64,000 nt of DNA from Methylophilus sp. 14 (GCF_015354345.1 NZ_JADKYS010000001.1:947232-1011231), one strand, 5' to 3'; counted from the first letter of the stretch, positions 33,972 through 47,624 are shown. A program made the numbers and translations. Notes: a model not told the origin generated them from the letters alone.

Positions 33972-35579
33972 TTATTCCCACTCGATAGTGGCAGGCGGTT
34001 TACCGGAAATGTCATACACCACGCGGTTGATGCCTCTTACCTCGTTAATAATTCTATTGGACACTTTGCCCAGCAAGCTGTATGGCAACTCTGCCCAATG
34101 CGCGGTCATAAAGTCGCTGGTGACCACGGCACGCAAGGCGACCACGTAGTCATAAGTACGGCCATCACCCATCACGCCCACGGATTTCACTGGCAAGAAC
34201 ACAGTAAATGCCTGGCTGGTGAGGTCGTACCAGGTTTTACCCGTGGCAGCATCGACGGTATTGCGCAATTCTTCGATAAAGATCGCATCGGCACGTTGCA
34301 GCAATAAGGCATAGTCACGTTTGACTTCACCCAAGATGCGCACGCCCAGGCCAGGGCCCGGGAACGGGTGGCGGTAGACCATATCACGTGGCAGGCCGAG
34401 GGCGACGCCTAGCTCGCGCACTTCGTCTTTAAACAGGTCGCGCAATGGCTCCAGCAGTTTGAGGCCAAGCTGCTCTGGCAAGCCGCCAACGTTATGGTGG
34501 CTCTTGATGGTCACCGCTTTTTTCGATTTTGCGCCGCCAGATTCAATCACATCCGGGTAGATGGTGCCTTGTGCCAAAAAGGTTGCGCCTTTGTGACCAG
34601 CGCCGCTGGCTTTGAGTTTGGCCGCTTCGGCTTTAAATACCTCAACAAATTCGGCACCAATGATTTTACGTTTGGCTTCCGGGTCGCTGACACCAGCCAG
34701 TTTGCCCATAAACTGTTCGGTGGCATCGACGCGGATGACCTTGGCATGCAAACGTCCTGCGAACATCTCCATTACCATGTCGCCTTCATTGAGGCGTAAC
34801 AGGCCGTGGTCTACAAACACACAGGTCAGCTGGTCGCCAATGGCGCGGTGAATCAGCGCCGCTGCGACAGAGGAGTCAACGCCGCCAGACAAACCTAAAA
34901 TGACTTCTTCATCGCCGACTTGAGCTTTAATTTTTGCCACCGCCTCAGTGATGTAGTCGCCCATGATCCAGTCTGGTTTTGCGGCACAGATATCCAATAC
35001 AAAACGCTCCAGCATGGCCTGGCCTTGTTTGGTGTGGGTGACTTCGGGGTGAAACTGAACGGCATAGAAACGGCGGTCTTCATCGGCCATGGCGGCAATC
35101 GGCGTGGTGTCGTTGCTGGCAATGACTTTAAAACCTGCTGGCAGTTCGGTGACTTTGTCGCCGTGGCTCATCCAGACGTCAATCAGGCCGTGGCCTTGGT
35201 CATTAGTAGCGTCCTGAATGTCGCGGAACAGGGCAGAGTGGCCGCGTGCGCGCACTTGCGCATAGCCAAACTCGCGCTTGCTGCCTGCCTCAACCTTGCC
35301 GCCCAGTTGTTGCGCCATGGTTTGCATGCCGTAGCAAATGCCCATGACCGGGACACCAAGTTCAAATACGGCTTGCGGTGCTTTGTCGGTTTCTTCTTCA
35401 TACACGCTGGCATGGCTACCGCTGAGGATAATGCCGTCGGCGCCAAAGTTTTTGACGAAGTCGTCAGAGACGTCGCAAGGGTGGATTTCACAGTAAACAT
35501 GCGCTTCGCGTACGCGACGGGCGATGAGTTGGGTCACTTGTGAACCGAAGTCTAGAATGAGGATTTTTGAGTGAGACAT
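33972..35579 (-). CDS. guaA: GMP synthase (glutamine-hydrolysing)
   Basis: A 535-residue enzyme converting XMP to GMP. The N-terminal glutamine amidotransferase domain has [18 protein letters not shown] and the nucleophile Cys in MGICYGMQ; the ATP-pyrophosphatase domain has [13 protein letters not shown], and the C-terminal dimer domain ends PPATIEWE as in the family. The start is set at [14 protein letters not shown] (35579); the frame from 35609 adds ten codons that fall in the intercistronic hairpin. It lies 102 bases after guaB. Confidence 0.95.
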   Translation of the reverse strand: MSHSKILILDFGSQVTQLIARRVREAHVYCEIHPCDVSDDFVKNFGADGIILSGSHASVYEEETDKAPQAVFELGVPVMGICYGMQTMAQQLGGKVEAGSKREFGYAQVRARGHSALFRDIQDATNDQGHGLIDVWMSHGDKVTELPAGFKVIASNDTTPIAAMADEDRRFYAVQFHPEVTHTKQGQAMLERFVLDICAAKPDWIMGDYITEAVAKIKAQVGDEEVILGLSGGVDSSVAAALIHRAIGDQLTCVFVDHGLLRLNEGDMVMEMFAGRLHAKVIRVDATEQFMGKLAGVSDPEAKRKIIGAEFVEVFKAEAAKLKASGAGHKGATFLAQGTIYPDVIESGGAKSKKAVTIKSHHNVGGLPEQLGLKLLEPLRDLFKDEVRELGVALGLPRDMVYRHPFPGPGLGVRILGEVKRDYALLLQRADAIFIEELRNTVDAATGKTWYDLTSQAFTVFLPVKSVGVMGDGRTYDYVVALRAVVTSDFMTAHWAELPYSLLGKVSNRIINEVRGINRVVYDISGKPPATIEWE

Positions 35580-35585
35580 TTTTTT

Positions 35586-35657
35586 AGCCACAGAGTGCAC
35601 AGAGGACACAGCGTCTAAGAGAAACTATTCTCCGTGACATCTGTGTCCTCTGTGGCT
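35586..35657. repeat. Inverted repeat between guaB and guaA
   Basis: The arms CACAGAGGACACAG (35598-35611) and CTGTGTCCTCTGTG (35641-35654) are perfect complements, with additional pairing outside them (AGCCACAGAG with CTCTGTGGCT, partly overlapping). In the guaBA transcript this would fold into a strong hairpin just before the guaA start codon, with possible effects on guaA expression or mRNA stability. Confidence 0.7.
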
Positions 35658-35681
35658 TGGTTTAATAATGGTCAGTAAAAC

Positions 35682-37151
<1,470 letters not shown>

Positions 37152-37283
37152 TTATCTCCAAAATATAATTATACCGATTTCACTTTGCCTTGACAAAGCG
37201 TTTTGCATTTTTTGCTACGACGCTGATGGTGTTTGGCATGGTTTGTGCATGGATGTTTTTGAATTAAGAGCAGAGTGTGGGCG

Positions 37284-37757
37284 ATGAAGATTATTTTGAA
37301 ACTGATTTTGGCGGGATGCTTGTTGTGGTCTATGCAGGCAAGCGCCGAAATTTATAAGTGGCGCGATGAAAAAGGCGTCATGAATTATTCGGATGTGCCG
37401 CCGCAGTCCGGCGCTAATGGCACACAAAAAATCAAGGCAGCCACTGTGCCTAATGATGTGCCGCTCACGCGCTCAGACGCCTACCAGCGAGAGGAAGCCG
37501 CGTCTTCGAATAATAAACCTGCAGAGAATCGTGAGCCTGCGCCCTCCGCAGAGGCAGAGGCCTTGAAGGCCATGCAGGAGCGTTTAAAAGCGCAGAACTG
37601 TGCTGCCGCAAGATCCAATTACCGTAACTATGCTGTTGGCGGCCGTATGCAGAATGTGAATGAAAATGGCCAAAAAGAGTATCTGACGGATGATCAAATC
37701 AGGGAAGGTCAGGCCCGGGCGCAGCAGGAGATTGACGAAAATTGTCCACCTGAGTAA
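37284..37757 (+). CDS. DUF4124-domain secreted protein
   Basis: A 157-residue exported protein (signal MKIILKLILAGCLLWSMQASA). The DUF4124 domain follows at once: EIYKWRDEKGVMNYSDVPP. The rest is low-complexity and charged, with two Cys residues (in QNCAAARSN and DENCPPE). Function unknown; such proteins are common in betaproteobacteria. A GTG three codons upstream is an alternative start. It runs divergently from guaB and converges on rnfH. Confidence 0.82.
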   Translation: MKIILKLILAGCLLWSMQASAEIYKWRDEKGVMNYSDVPPQSGANGTQKIKAATVPNDVPLTRSDAYQREEAASSNNKPAENREPAPSAEAEALKAMQERLKAQNCAAARSNYRNYAVGGRMQNVNENGQKEYLTDDQIREGQARAQQEIDENCPPE

Positions 37758-37777
37758 CCAAAATCGTTCACCTTTAT

Positions 37778-38095
37778 TCAAGGCTGACGTTTTTGCTTCC
37801 CATTTTTGGCAGCGGCGCGTTGTCTGCGCGCTTCTTTAGGATTGGCCAGCAGTGGCCGGTAAATTTCTACCCGGTCCATGGCTTTTAAAACCGTCCCGGC
37901 TTCTACTTTTTTGCCAAAAATACCCAGTGCCAGGTGATCCAGCGAAATGTCAGGATATTGTTGTGCAATGCCTGATTGGATCACGGCCTCTAGTGCGGTG
38001 GTGCCTGCGTTAACGGTCAATGTAAGGATACTTTGCGACTGTGGTAAGGCGTAGGCCACTTCGACAATGATGCTCTCAGTTGGTGTGTTTGGCAT
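37778..38095 (-). CDS. rnfH: RnfH-family ubiquitin-fold protein
   Basis: A 105-residue protein with the RnfH pattern: IIVEVAYALPQSQSILTL near the N-terminus, then LGIFGKKVEAGTVLKAMDRV and IYRPLLANPKEARRQRA. It is five bases behind ratA, the standard arrangement in proteobacteria. Exact function unknown. Confidence 0.9.
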   Translation of the reverse strand: MPNTPTESIIVEVAYALPQSQSILTLTVNAGTTALEAVIQSGIAQQYPDISLDHLALGIFGKKVEAGTVLKAMDRVEIYRPLLANPKEARRQRAAAKNGKQKRQP

Positions 38096-38100
38096 CAGGG

Positions 38101-38535
38101 CTATTTCAAATGTAGCTTGTCCGCCTGTTTGACAAAGCTATCCACAAACGTATTGGCAATATGGCTAAACACCGGTGCAATAATGCGTTCGATCAGGCTG
38201 TTGGCAAATACGTATTCCAGTTTGAACTCAATTTTGCAGGCATCTTCGCGCAGGGGGATAAAGTGCCAATGCCCGGCCAGTTGCTTGAACGGACCGTCGA
38301 CCAGGGTAATGTCCATGCGGTGCGGAAACTGTTTATGGTTGCGCGTCGTGAAGTGTTGCTGAATCCCGTGATAGTTAATATGTATCGTCGCTTGCGTCGC
38401 TACTTCTGTGCGCTCGGTAAGCTCGCTGCCGCCACACCAGGGCAGGAATTGTGGATAGTCTTCCACGGCATCTACCAGTTGAAACATGGCTGCACAGGAG
38501 TGCATGACTAAAACGGTTTTTTCTACTTGCGCCAT
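38101..38535 (-). CDS. ratA: RatA-like START/SRPBCC protein
   Basis: A 144-residue protein of the polyketide-cyclase/START fold with MFQLVDAVEDYPQFLPWCGG, the signature of the RatA/Coq10 family. E. coli RatA has been described as inhibiting 70S ribosome association, while Coq10 homologues bind ubiquinone; which applies here is unknown. Followed by rnfH and divergent from smpB, a widely conserved order. Confidence 0.9.
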   Translation of the reverse strand: MAQVEKTVLVMHSCAAMFQLVDAVEDYPQFLPWCGGSELTERTEVATQATIHINYHGIQQHFTTRNHKQFPHRMDITLVDGPFKQLAGHWHFIPLREDACKIEFKLEYVFANSLIERIIAPVFSHIANTFVDSFVKQADKLHLK

Positions 38536-38627
38536 TGGGTTAAGCCATTTGATTGGTGGTTCCAGAATGAAATGGGGTTTTGAGTTAAAATGCTATTTTA
38601 AGTGATTTAAGTCTGCACACCAGCGTT

Positions 38628-39083
38628 ATGAGCATCGCGCAAAACAAAAAAGCGTTTTTTGATTACTTTATCGAAGAAAAGTACGAGGCCGGCCTGGTAC
38701 TTGAAGGCTGGGAAGTCAAAGCCATACGCGATAACCGCACCAACCTTAAAGAGGCTTATGTGGTGGTGATGCGTGGCGAGTTATACCTGATCGGTTGCCA
38801 TATTACGCCACTGGGCGCTGCCTCTACACATATTCGTCCAGATGCCATCCGTACACGCAAGTTGCTGTTGCATCGTGAAGAAATCGACAAACTGATTGGC
38901 AAGGTGGAACGCGCGGGTTACACCATTGTGCCGCTGGATATGCACTTTACACGTGGCCGCATCAAAATCCAGATTGGCCTGGCTAAAGGTAAAAAGCAAC
39001 ACGACAAACGAGATACTGAAAAAGAACGTGACTGGAAGCGTGAGCAAAATCAATTGTTAAAAAACAAGCAACGTAGCCGCTAA
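38628..39083 (+). CDS. smpB: SmpB, tmRNA-binding protein
   Basis: A 151-residue trans-translation factor that brings tmRNA to stalled ribosomes. Signature stretches are [42 protein letters not shown] and the basic C-terminal tail from [20 protein letters not shown]. Full length with its own terminator. Confidence 0.96.
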   Translation: MSIAQNKKAFFDYFIEEKYEAGLVLEGWEVKAIRDNRTNLKEAYVVVMRGELYLIGCHITPLGAASTHIRPDAIRTRKLLLHREEIDKLIGKVERAGYTIVPLDMHFTRGRIKIQIGLAKGKKQHDKRDTEKERDWKREQNQLLKNKQRSR

Positions 39084-39108
39084 CACCAGGCTTCAATGCT
39101 GACTTTTC

Positions 39109-39142
39109 CTACGCATCCTCTTGGATGCGTTTTTGTTTTTTT
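39109..39142 (+). terminator. smpB terminator
   Basis: ACGCATCC-TCTT-GGATGCGT followed by TTTTGTTTTTTT, 28 bases after the smpB stop codon. Confidence 0.88.
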
Positions 39143-39310
39143 GGCCCTCAGTTTAGTTATCCTGCGGTACGGTTGTTTTCGTAAATTATAAATATGTATA
39201 GTTTATGTTAATATTTGTTTGTTGGCGAGATGGTCTTGCTGGAGAATATTGGCTTGAGAGGCGCACTTGCTCAACGTTTTTTGATTTTTTTAAAAAAAAG
39301 GAACTTTGAT

Positions 39311-39529
39311 ATGCGTGAGTTAACACTTTCTGAAGTAGACGCAATTTCTGGCGGCTATTCGATTATTCCTGAATTTCCGACGTCTTTGGGCTTGGTTGGC
39401 GGTATTGCAACTATCTTAACGGCCACAGGTTTTATTATTGGCGTGGCAGGTGTCAATCTCGCTTTGGGTTTAAATGAAGCCCTGGGGATTGCAACACCGC
39501 GTGCGACATATCCAATTTTAGATATCTGA
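39311..39529 (+). CDS. Double-glycine-leader peptide 1 (bacteriocin-like)
   Basis: A 72-residue peptide with the leader MRELTLSEVDAISGG, which ends in a GG site as used by C39-peptidase exporters. The core after GG is YSIIPEFPTSLGLVGG, then a hydrophobic Gly/Ala-rich stretch and NLALGLNEALGIATPR, with eight further residues. The first 64 residues are 80% identical to the second peptide 410 bases downstream. AAGGAA precedes the ATG at 39311; a longer upstream frame is unlikely. The leader form suggests a class II-like bacteriocin or a secreted signalling peptide. No exporter or immunity gene is seen within the window. No Cys is present, so lanthionine or disulphide formation is excluded. Confidence 0.72.
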   Translation: MRELTLSEVDAISGGYSIIPEFPTSLGLVGGIATILTATGFIIGVAGVNLALGLNEALGIATPRATYPILDI

Positions 39530-39720
39530 TTAAAACCGCAGACACACAGCGCGACAGAGCTCTTTTTTTAAATCAATATTGTTAATATTTATTAATAAAT
39601 GTTGTTTTTATGTCATTAAATTGTGTTAACCTAAATTGGTTGGCGTTGACTTGAGTGGAGGAGATTCACTGCTAAGCAGCCCGACTAATTTGATTAACAA
39701 TCTAAAAAAAGGAAAAAATA

Positions 39721-39921
39721 ATGCGTGAATTAACAATGACTGAAGTGGAAGTGGTTTCTGGTGGCTTTTCCATTATTCCTGAGTTCCCAACATCATTGGG
39801 TCTGTTGGGTGGTGTGGCCACAATTTTGACTGGCGCTGGTTACATCATTGCCGTGGCAGGGACTAACCTGGCACTGGGCTTGAATGAAGCATTGGGTATT
39901 GCAACACCACGCCCGTTCTAA
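39721..39921 (+). CDS. Double-glycine-leader peptide 2 (bacteriocin-like)
   Basis: A 66-residue paralogue of the peptide at 39311-39529: leader MRELTMTEVEVVSGG, then FSIIPEFPTSLGLLGG, a hydrophobic middle and NLALGLNEALGIATPRPF. The 13 differences in 64 positions are mostly conservative, so both copies look to be kept by selection. A strong AAAAAAAGGAA ribosome site lies 6 bases before the ATG. The gap between the two genes (39530-39720) is AT-rich and probably holds a separate promoter. It is followed by a good terminator. Function is not known. Confidence 0.75.
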   Translation: MRELTMTEVEVVSGGFSIIPEFPTSLGLLGGVATILTGAGYIIAVAGTNLALGLNEALGIATPRPF

Positions 39922-39937
39922 TTTAAGCTTTAAAAAG

Positions 39938-39976
39938 CAGGGCGCCATTGCAGACGATGCGATGGCGCTTTTTTTA
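39938..39976 (+). terminator. Terminator after peptide gene 2
   Basis: GGCGCCAT and ATGGCGC form a stem around a 13-base loop, followed by TTTTTTT. It lies 18 bases after the stop codon, in the convergent gap before nnrD. Confidence 0.82.
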
Positions 39977-40843
39977 TGGCTGTTTATGTGGCGATTGCGC
40001 ACAAATCTGCTGGCACTGGCGGATAGCTGCAGGGAGCAAGCCTGGCAAGTCTTCTGCAATTAAACCAGACCCAAACAGTGTCGCGGCCTCGGCATGTAAC
40101 CAGGCTGCCGCTGCGCAGGCTTCAAAGGCTGGCATGCCTTGCGCCAATAGGCCGGTGATGATGCCTGCCAGTACATCACCGCTACCAGCAGTGGCCAGGG
40201 TGGGCGGGGCGTTATTGTTGACGACTTGTCGGCCATCGGCTGCGGCGATCACGGTTTGTGCGCCTTTAAGCAGTACCACAGCTCCGGTTTGGCTGGCGGC
40301 AGCCTGTGTTTGCCTGATACGCAGGCTGAGTTCATGAGCAGGCGTGATGCCAAACAGCCGCGAAAACTCACCATCATGCGGAGTGAGTACGCATGGTGCT
40401 GCGATGGATTGTGTCAGTCTGTCTGCGCGGCTTGCAAAGCTGGTCAGTGCATCCGCATCCATCACGACGGGCTTGCCGGTGCGTAACATCTGCAAGGTTG
40501 TTTCGGCCGTCTCTTCAGTGACGCCTGCGCCCGGCCCGATCAGATAAGCGCTGACTTTGTTGTCGTTTATCAGTGTTGCGTGCTGCGCTGGGGTGGCGTA
40601 GGGCTTGGCCATGATGCTTAATAGCTGGCTGGCATAAATAGGGAAAGCAATCTCTGGCACGGCAATCGCTGTCAGGCCTGCGCCTATGCGTGCCGCGGCC
40701 AGTGCAGCCAGTCTGGCCGCGCCGGTAATCGGGTAGCCACCTTGAATCAGGGCGTGTCCACGGCGGTATTTATGGCTAGTGGCATCCGGCTGCGGCAGCA
40801 AGTGTTGCCATAAGTCAGGGTGGTTGGTGATTTCGGTTTGCAT
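39974..40843 (-). CDS. nnrD: ADP-dependent NAD(P)H-hydrate dehydratase
   Basis: A 289-residue CARKD-type enzyme that repairs hydrated NAD(P)H using ADP. Key segments are RRGHALIQGGYPITGAARLA, YLIGPGAGV, the LTPHDGEFSRLFG motif and GSGDVLAGIITGLLAQG near the C-terminus with the catalytic Asp. This is the dehydratase domain alone, without the epimerase domain found fused in E. coli YjeF. A frame from 40888 adds 15 codons; MQTEITNHPDL at 40843 is the more usual start. Confidence 0.9.
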   Translation of the reverse strand: MQTEITNHPDLWQHLLPQPDATSHKYRRGHALIQGGYPITGAARLAALAAARIGAGLTAIAVPEIAFPIYASQLLSIMAKPYATPAQHATLINDNKVSAYLIGPGAGVTEETAETTLQMLRTGKPVVMDADALTSFASRADRLTQSIAAPCVLTPHDGEFSRLFGITPAHELSLRIRQTQAAASQTGAVVLLKGAQTVIAAADGRQVVNNNAPPTLATAGSGDVLAGIITGLLAQGMPAFEACAAAAWLHAEAATLFGSGLIAEDLPGLLPAAIRQCQQICAQSPHKQP

Positions 40844-40954
40844 GCGCTGGATTGTAAGCCTGTATGCAGAAAATGACGAGCCAGCCATGGATTTTATCGC
40901 TCGCCTTCATTGTCGGCGCAGGGGCTTTACGGTAAAATGTTCTCCCGTCTGTAA

Positions 40955-42610
<1,656 letters not shown>

Positions 42611-42619
42611 GGGATTTTC

Positions 42620-43459
42620 ATGAAATTATGTGGTTTTGACGTTGGCCTGGAGCATCCGCTGTTTTTGATCGCGGGTCCTTGTGTCATCGAATCCAAACAA
42701 ATGGCGATTGATACGGCTGGCCAGTTAAAAGAAATGGCTGCGCGTATTGGCGTACCGTTTATTTACAAGTCTTCTTATGACAAAGCCAACCGTAGCTCGA
42801 CCAAAACTTTCCGTGGTTTTGGCATGGACGAAGGTTTGAGAATTCTGGACGAGGTGCGTGCGCAAATCGGCGTGCCTATCCTGACTGACGTCCATACTGA
42901 AGAGCAGGTGCCGCACGTGGCAGCGGTGGTGGATGTATTGCAAACGCCAGCCTTCTTGTGCCGCCAGACTGATTTTATTGTCGCCTGTGCCCAGTCCGGC
43001 AAACCGGTCAATATCAAAAAAGGTCAGTTTTTGGCGCCGGGCGATATGAAACAAGTGGTCAATAAGGCCAAAGAGGCTAACGGCGGCATCGACAACATTA
43101 TGGTGTGCGAGCGCGGGGCTTCTTTCGGCTATAACACCCTGGTGTCTGATATGCGTGGCCTGGCGATTATGCGTGAAACCCATTGCCCGGTGGTATTTGA
43201 TGCCACCCACTCCGTGCAGCAACCTGGTGGGCAGGGCGACAAAAGCGGTGGTCAGCGTGAGTTCGTGCCAGTGTTGGCGCGTGCAGCGGTTGCCAGCGGC
43301 ATTGCCGGTGTGTTTATGGAAACGCATCCAGACCCAAGTAAAGCCTTGTCAGACGGCCCGAATGCCTGGCCATTAGGCAAAATGGAAGATTTGCTGCATC
43401 TGCTGGTCGACCTCGACAAACTGGTGAAAAAAGCCGGTTTCGCAGAACAAACGCTTTAA
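42620..43459 (+). CDS. kdsA: KDO-8-phosphate synthase
   Basis: A 279-residue enzyme that joins phosphoenolpyruvate and arabinose-5-phosphate to give KDO-8-phosphate for lipopolysaccharide. It has [36 protein letters not shown] and [12 protein letters not shown], all in place. There is no Cys in the metal-site position after IAGP other than AGPC; metal dependence cannot be decided by eye. Directly after pyrG. Confidence 0.95.
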   Translation: MKLCGFDVGLEHPLFLIAGPCVIESKQMAIDTAGQLKEMAARIGVPFIYKSSYDKANRSSTKTFRGFGMDEGLRILDEVRAQIGVPILTDVHTEEQVPHVAAVVDVLQTPAFLCRQTDFIVACAQSGKPVNIKKGQFLAPGDMKQVVNKAKEANGGIDNIMVCERGASFGYNTLVSDMRGLAIMRETHCPVVFDATHSVQQPGGQGDKSGGQREFVPVLARAAVASGIAGVFMETHPDPSKALSDGPNAWPLGKMEDLLHLLVDLDKLVKKAGFAEQTL

Positions 43460-43484
43460 CACTTAAAAAAACAAAAAACTTTTA

Positions 43485-43591
43485 ACCGCCGATAAACGCA
43501 GATGCACGCAGATAAACTCTTGTTTGAGATCCGCTGCAAGAGTCAGGGCGCGCAAGCACAGGATCGGCGTTTATCTGCGTTTATCGGCGGT
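43485..43591. repeat. Inverted pair of the GATAAACGC repeat between kdsA and eno
   Basis: ACCGCCGATAAACGCAGAT at 43485-43503 recurs as its exact complement at 43573-43591, 69 bases apart. The transcript could fold into a long hairpin between kdsA and eno. The left arm also matches the copy at 31717-31748, so this is a dispersed repeat family. Confidence 0.75.
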
Positions 43592-43612
43592 GAATAAGTT
43601 TTTAAATCTTGA

Positions 43613-44917
<1,305 letters not shown>

Positions 44918-44950
44918 CCGCAACCTCATTCAGGTCACTGATAGGTCAAC

Positions 44951-45283
44951 GTGCGTAAACTGACGGTCGTATTAGTGGTCCTGATTGCCCTGCTGCAATA
45001 TCCGTTGTGGCTGGGCAAGGGCAGCTGGTTGCGCGTCTGGCAGTATTCGCAGCAGATCGAAGCGCATGAGAAGCGTAATGAGTATTACCGTCAGCGTAAT
45101 GATACTTTGCGTGAAGAAGTGCGCGACCTGAAGCAAGGCCAATCAGCGATTGAAGAACGCGCACGTAGCGAGCTGGGGCTGGTCAAGCAGGATGAAGTGT
45201 TTTTTCAGGTGATTTCAGGTCAGTTTAGTAAAGACAAAACGCAGGTGCCGGATAAGTCTTCATCAGATGAACATTCCCAATAA
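44951..45283 (+). CDS. ftsB: FtsB-like cell division protein
   Basis: A 110-residue protein with one membrane helix (about residues 3-20) and a periplasmic coiled coil (about 30-80, from QIEAHEKRNEYYRQRN to EERARSELGLVK), the DivIC/FtsB pattern ending in LGLVKQDEVFFQV. It links FtsQ and FtsL in the divisome. GTG start; a conserved position behind eno. Confidence 0.9.
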   Translation: MRKLTVVLVVLIALLQYPLWLGKGSWLRVWQYSQQIEAHEKRNEYYRQRNDTLREEVRDLKQGQSAIEERARSELGLVKQDEVFFQVISGQFSKDKTQVPDKSSSDEHSQ

Positions 45284-45314
45284 AAAACAGGCACCTAAGT
45301 GCCTGTTTTTTATT
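45284..45314. terminator. Bidirectional terminator between ftsB and the PEP-CTERM gene
   Basis: AAAAAACAGGCAC-CTAA-GTGCCTGTTTTTT lies in the convergent gap, one base after the ftsB stop codon, with A and T runs on either side. Confidence 0.88.
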
Positions 45315-45323
45315 GGGAGGTGA

Positions 45324-45959
45324 CTATTTTGAAGATAAACGGGTGCGATACAATCTCAAGCCTGTCAATCCAAGCATGCCCAAGGCGAGTAAGGAGAAAG
45401 TGTCAGGTTCAGGCACTGTAGAAATTACATAAAAAGCAAGGTCATATCCGTCGTCTGAGCCGTTATTATTGGTATTTTGAATGGTCAGCGAGTAAATATT
45501 CTCAAATAACGCCAAACCACCAGCTGGGTTGTTAAGAGTCAGTTGGGTACCATTTAATGATAATCCGCTATAATCTGTTGGAACAAGGCCAAAATTAATT
45601 GTATCCGTCGTATTATCATTACTTAGTGCAACCAGCAAAGCTTGCACTGGTTGTGCAAAAGTGATTGTATAACTCATCGAGGGATGAAGGTTATCTGTGA
45701 GAACTGGCAGTGCAGCGAACTGAAAAGTGCCTTCAGTATTCGTTCTGCCTGACCACAAACTGGTTGGACTAATACTCCAAGAGACTCCTCCACTTGTGCC
45801 AGACGCTGTGGCATCATCAGCAACACCTGCTATATTTGATCCTGTAGCATAACTGCTGATATCAAAAGCGAAATTATTGAGATTGATCTCTGCAATAGTC
45901 AAGGCGTGTGCTGGGCCAACAGTCCCCAGAAGAATAGCTAAACCAAACAGATGTTTCAT
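45324..45959 (-). CDS. PEP-CTERM exported protein
   Basis: A 211-residue protein with signal MKHLFGLAILLGTVGPAHA and a C-terminal PEP-CTERM sorting tag: VPEPDTFSLLALGMLGLTGL followed by a short basic tail RLYRTRLSSK. The tag is recognised by exosortase (EpsH/XrtA type) systems in exopolysaccharide-producing bacteria, which implies exosortase genes elsewhere in the genome. The middle is a beta-rich, Asn- and Thr-rich domain with no recognised fold. Function unknown; surface or matrix location is inferred. Confidence 0.88.
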   Translation of the reverse strand: MKHLFGLAILLGTVGPAHALTIAEINLNNFAFDISSYATGSNIAGVADDATASGTSGGVSWSISPTSLWSGRTNTEGTFQFAALPVLTDNLHPSMSYTITFAQPVQALLVALSNDNTTDTINFGLVPTDYSGLSLNGTQLTLNNPAGGLALFENIYSLTIQNTNNNGSDDGYDLAFYVISTVPEPDTFSLLALGMLGLTGLRLYRTRLSSK

Positions 45960-46058
45960 CGCATGCCCCCTTTAATAGATAACTCAAGATAACATTGCAG
46001 AGGCAGGTAGTCAAATCCCGCTTGTTTGCTGAGAGCAGCGCTGTAAATAAAACTTGCG

Positions 46059-47069
46059 TTATTCTTTATCGGGATTGATGTACGGCAACGGGTGCCATTG
46101 CAGGACGGCTTGCTGCCAGCTGACTGGTCCAGCCTCTTTCGACTCGAGGCGGCATTCGGCCAATACCCACCAGGTATTGCCTGCTGCTGGTGCGACACGT
46201 ACCAGTTGCCCGGCTTCCTGTTGCTGCGCATCCAGTAATACATCACCAGGCTGTGGCGCGTGTTCACTCGTGAGTTGTGCCAGCAGTGTGCGGCGTTTAA
46301 CCTTGCCCAGGTAGTGCGTGCGTGCCACGATTTCCTGGCCGGTATAGCAGCCTTTTTTAAAGTTGATGCCATTCAAGGCATCCAGGTTGACCATTTGCGG
46401 TACAAACTGCTCTTTGGTGGCGGCATAGACTTGCGGAATGCCTGCCTGGATTTCCAATGCCTCCCACTGTGAGGTGCTGTTTGGCGTGAATGTAGCCGAC
46501 AATGCTTGCCAGCTGGCTTGTGCTTGCTCGCTGGCGGCGACTAACAGCGCGCGCTGCTGTGCGCCTGTATCTGCCAGGCGTATCAGGGTGCCGTGAGGCG
46601 TCTGTGCTTGTTGGTATGGCGTGGCAGGTAAGGCTTCCATGGTTGTTGCAAGTGTGTCGCTAGCCAGGCCTAAAGCCACGAGTCGCTCACTGGCGTCTTC
46701 TACCAGCACTTTGCTGCGCAGCACGTACATACGCAAGCGTTTGACCAGGTCTGGGATCAGGGCGCGCGGGCATTGCAGGTAAATGACCTCGGCTATGGTG
46801 AAGCTAAAAAACAACGCTAGTAAACGACCTTTAGGCGTGCAGTAGCCGTTGAATTGCGCACCTTGTGCGAGGAGTTTAATATCGTTAGTCACTTGCCCTT
46901 GCAAAAACGTCTGGCTGTCTGCACCACTGATGGCAATCAGGCCATTGCTGGAGAGGTCAAACAATTGCGCACTGGCGGTGGTGGCTGGAAATGCAGCTTC
47001 GCCTGAGGCATTGAATTGTGCGCCTTGCGAGCTTAAAAAAGATTGCCAGGAGTTTGCTGGGCTGGACAT
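46059..47069 (-). CDS. ygfZ: YgfZ-like folate-binding protein
   Basis: A 336-residue GcvT-like protein with the YgfZ signature KKGCYTGQEIVARTHYLGKV, including the conserved Cys. YgfZ helps assemble or repair iron-sulphur clusters in a folate-dependent way. Full length. Divergent from the ygfX-like gene; both have counterparts side by side in E. coli. Confidence 0.92.
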   Translation of the reverse strand: MSSPANSWQSFLSSQGAQFNASGEAAFPATTASAQLFDLSSNGLIAISGADSQTFLQGQVTNDIKLLAQGAQFNGYCTPKGRLLALFFSFTIAEVIYLQCPRALIPDLVKRLRMYVLRSKVLVEDASERLVALGLASDTLATTMEALPATPYQQAQTPHGTLIRLADTGAQQRALLVAASEQAQASWQALSATFTPNSTSQWEALEIQAGIPQVYAATKEQFVPQMVNLDALNGINFKKGCYTGQEIVARTHYLGKVKRRTLLAQLTSEHAPQPGDVLLDAQQQEAGQLVRVAPAAGNTWWVLAECRLESKEAGPVSWQQAVLQWHPLPYINPDKE

Positions 47070-47126
47070 AAAAAGGGGTTCCTTCCGGGGCGGTGCATGC
47101 CTGCATGTGCCACCCGCTCTATTGCG

Positions 47127-47624
47127 ATGAAAAAAGCTATTTTATCAACTGAAATCGGTCTGCGCCTTCGACCCTCTAAATTTTTATGGGGATGGTGGTG
47201 GCTGTTTTCAATACTGGTGGTGTTCAGCCTAGTGTATAGCTTGCCGTGGCGATGGGCGGCGCTCGCCGTGCTGGGCTATCTGCTGGCGTGCGTTTGGCAA
47301 TGGACGCAGTTACCCGCCACCCGCTGGCCATGGAGTGCACAGTCAATCAGGGTGGATGTGTTTGGGCAGATGACGTTGACCGACAAGCGCGGCCAGACCT
47401 GGGCTTTGACTGTCTTGCCGGATACGGTGGTCCATCCAGCCTGCGTCGTGATTCATATGGCTGATCTGCTGCAGCAACAAGAAGGTGGGGTGCCTGATGT
47501 ACAGCGTCCGTCACTTTTGACCCGTTGGCTAAGCCCTAAACGTTTGCTGATATTGCCTGATCAGGTGGATGGCGGTGCTTTAAAGGCCTTGCGCGTCTGG
47601 TTGAAATGGGGAAGATGCGGGTAG
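47127..47624 (+). CDS. YgfX-like two-helix membrane protein
   Basis: A 165-residue protein with two close membrane helices (about residues 20-65: FLWGWWWLFSILVVFSLVYS and WAALAVLGYLLACVWQW) and a cytoplasmic C-terminal domain rich in Trp, Leu and Arg. Size, topology and position beside ygfZ fit YgfX (CptA), described in E. coli as part of a toxin-antitoxin-like pair with SdhE; there is no sdhE next to it here. ATG at 47127 is preferred because the upstream frame overlaps the ygfZ start. The assignment is by context as much as by sequence. Confidence 0.65.
   Translation: MKKAILSTEIGLRLRPSKFLWGWWWLFSILVVFSLVYSLPWRWAALAVLGYLLACVWQWTQLPATRWPWSAQSIRVDVFGQMTLTDKRGQTWALTVLPDTVVHPACVVIHMADLLQQQEGGVPDVQRPSLLTRWLSPKRLLILPDQVDGGALKALRVWLKWGRCG

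Noticed and set aside
35580..35609. Ten extra codons at the start of guaA
   Set aside because: They are encoded by the intercistronic inverted repeat; the family begins with the [12 protein letters not shown] segment.
39215..39310. 32-codon extension ahead of the first double-glycine peptide
   Set aside because: The paralogue has no such extension, and a ribosome site lies directly before the ATG at 39311.
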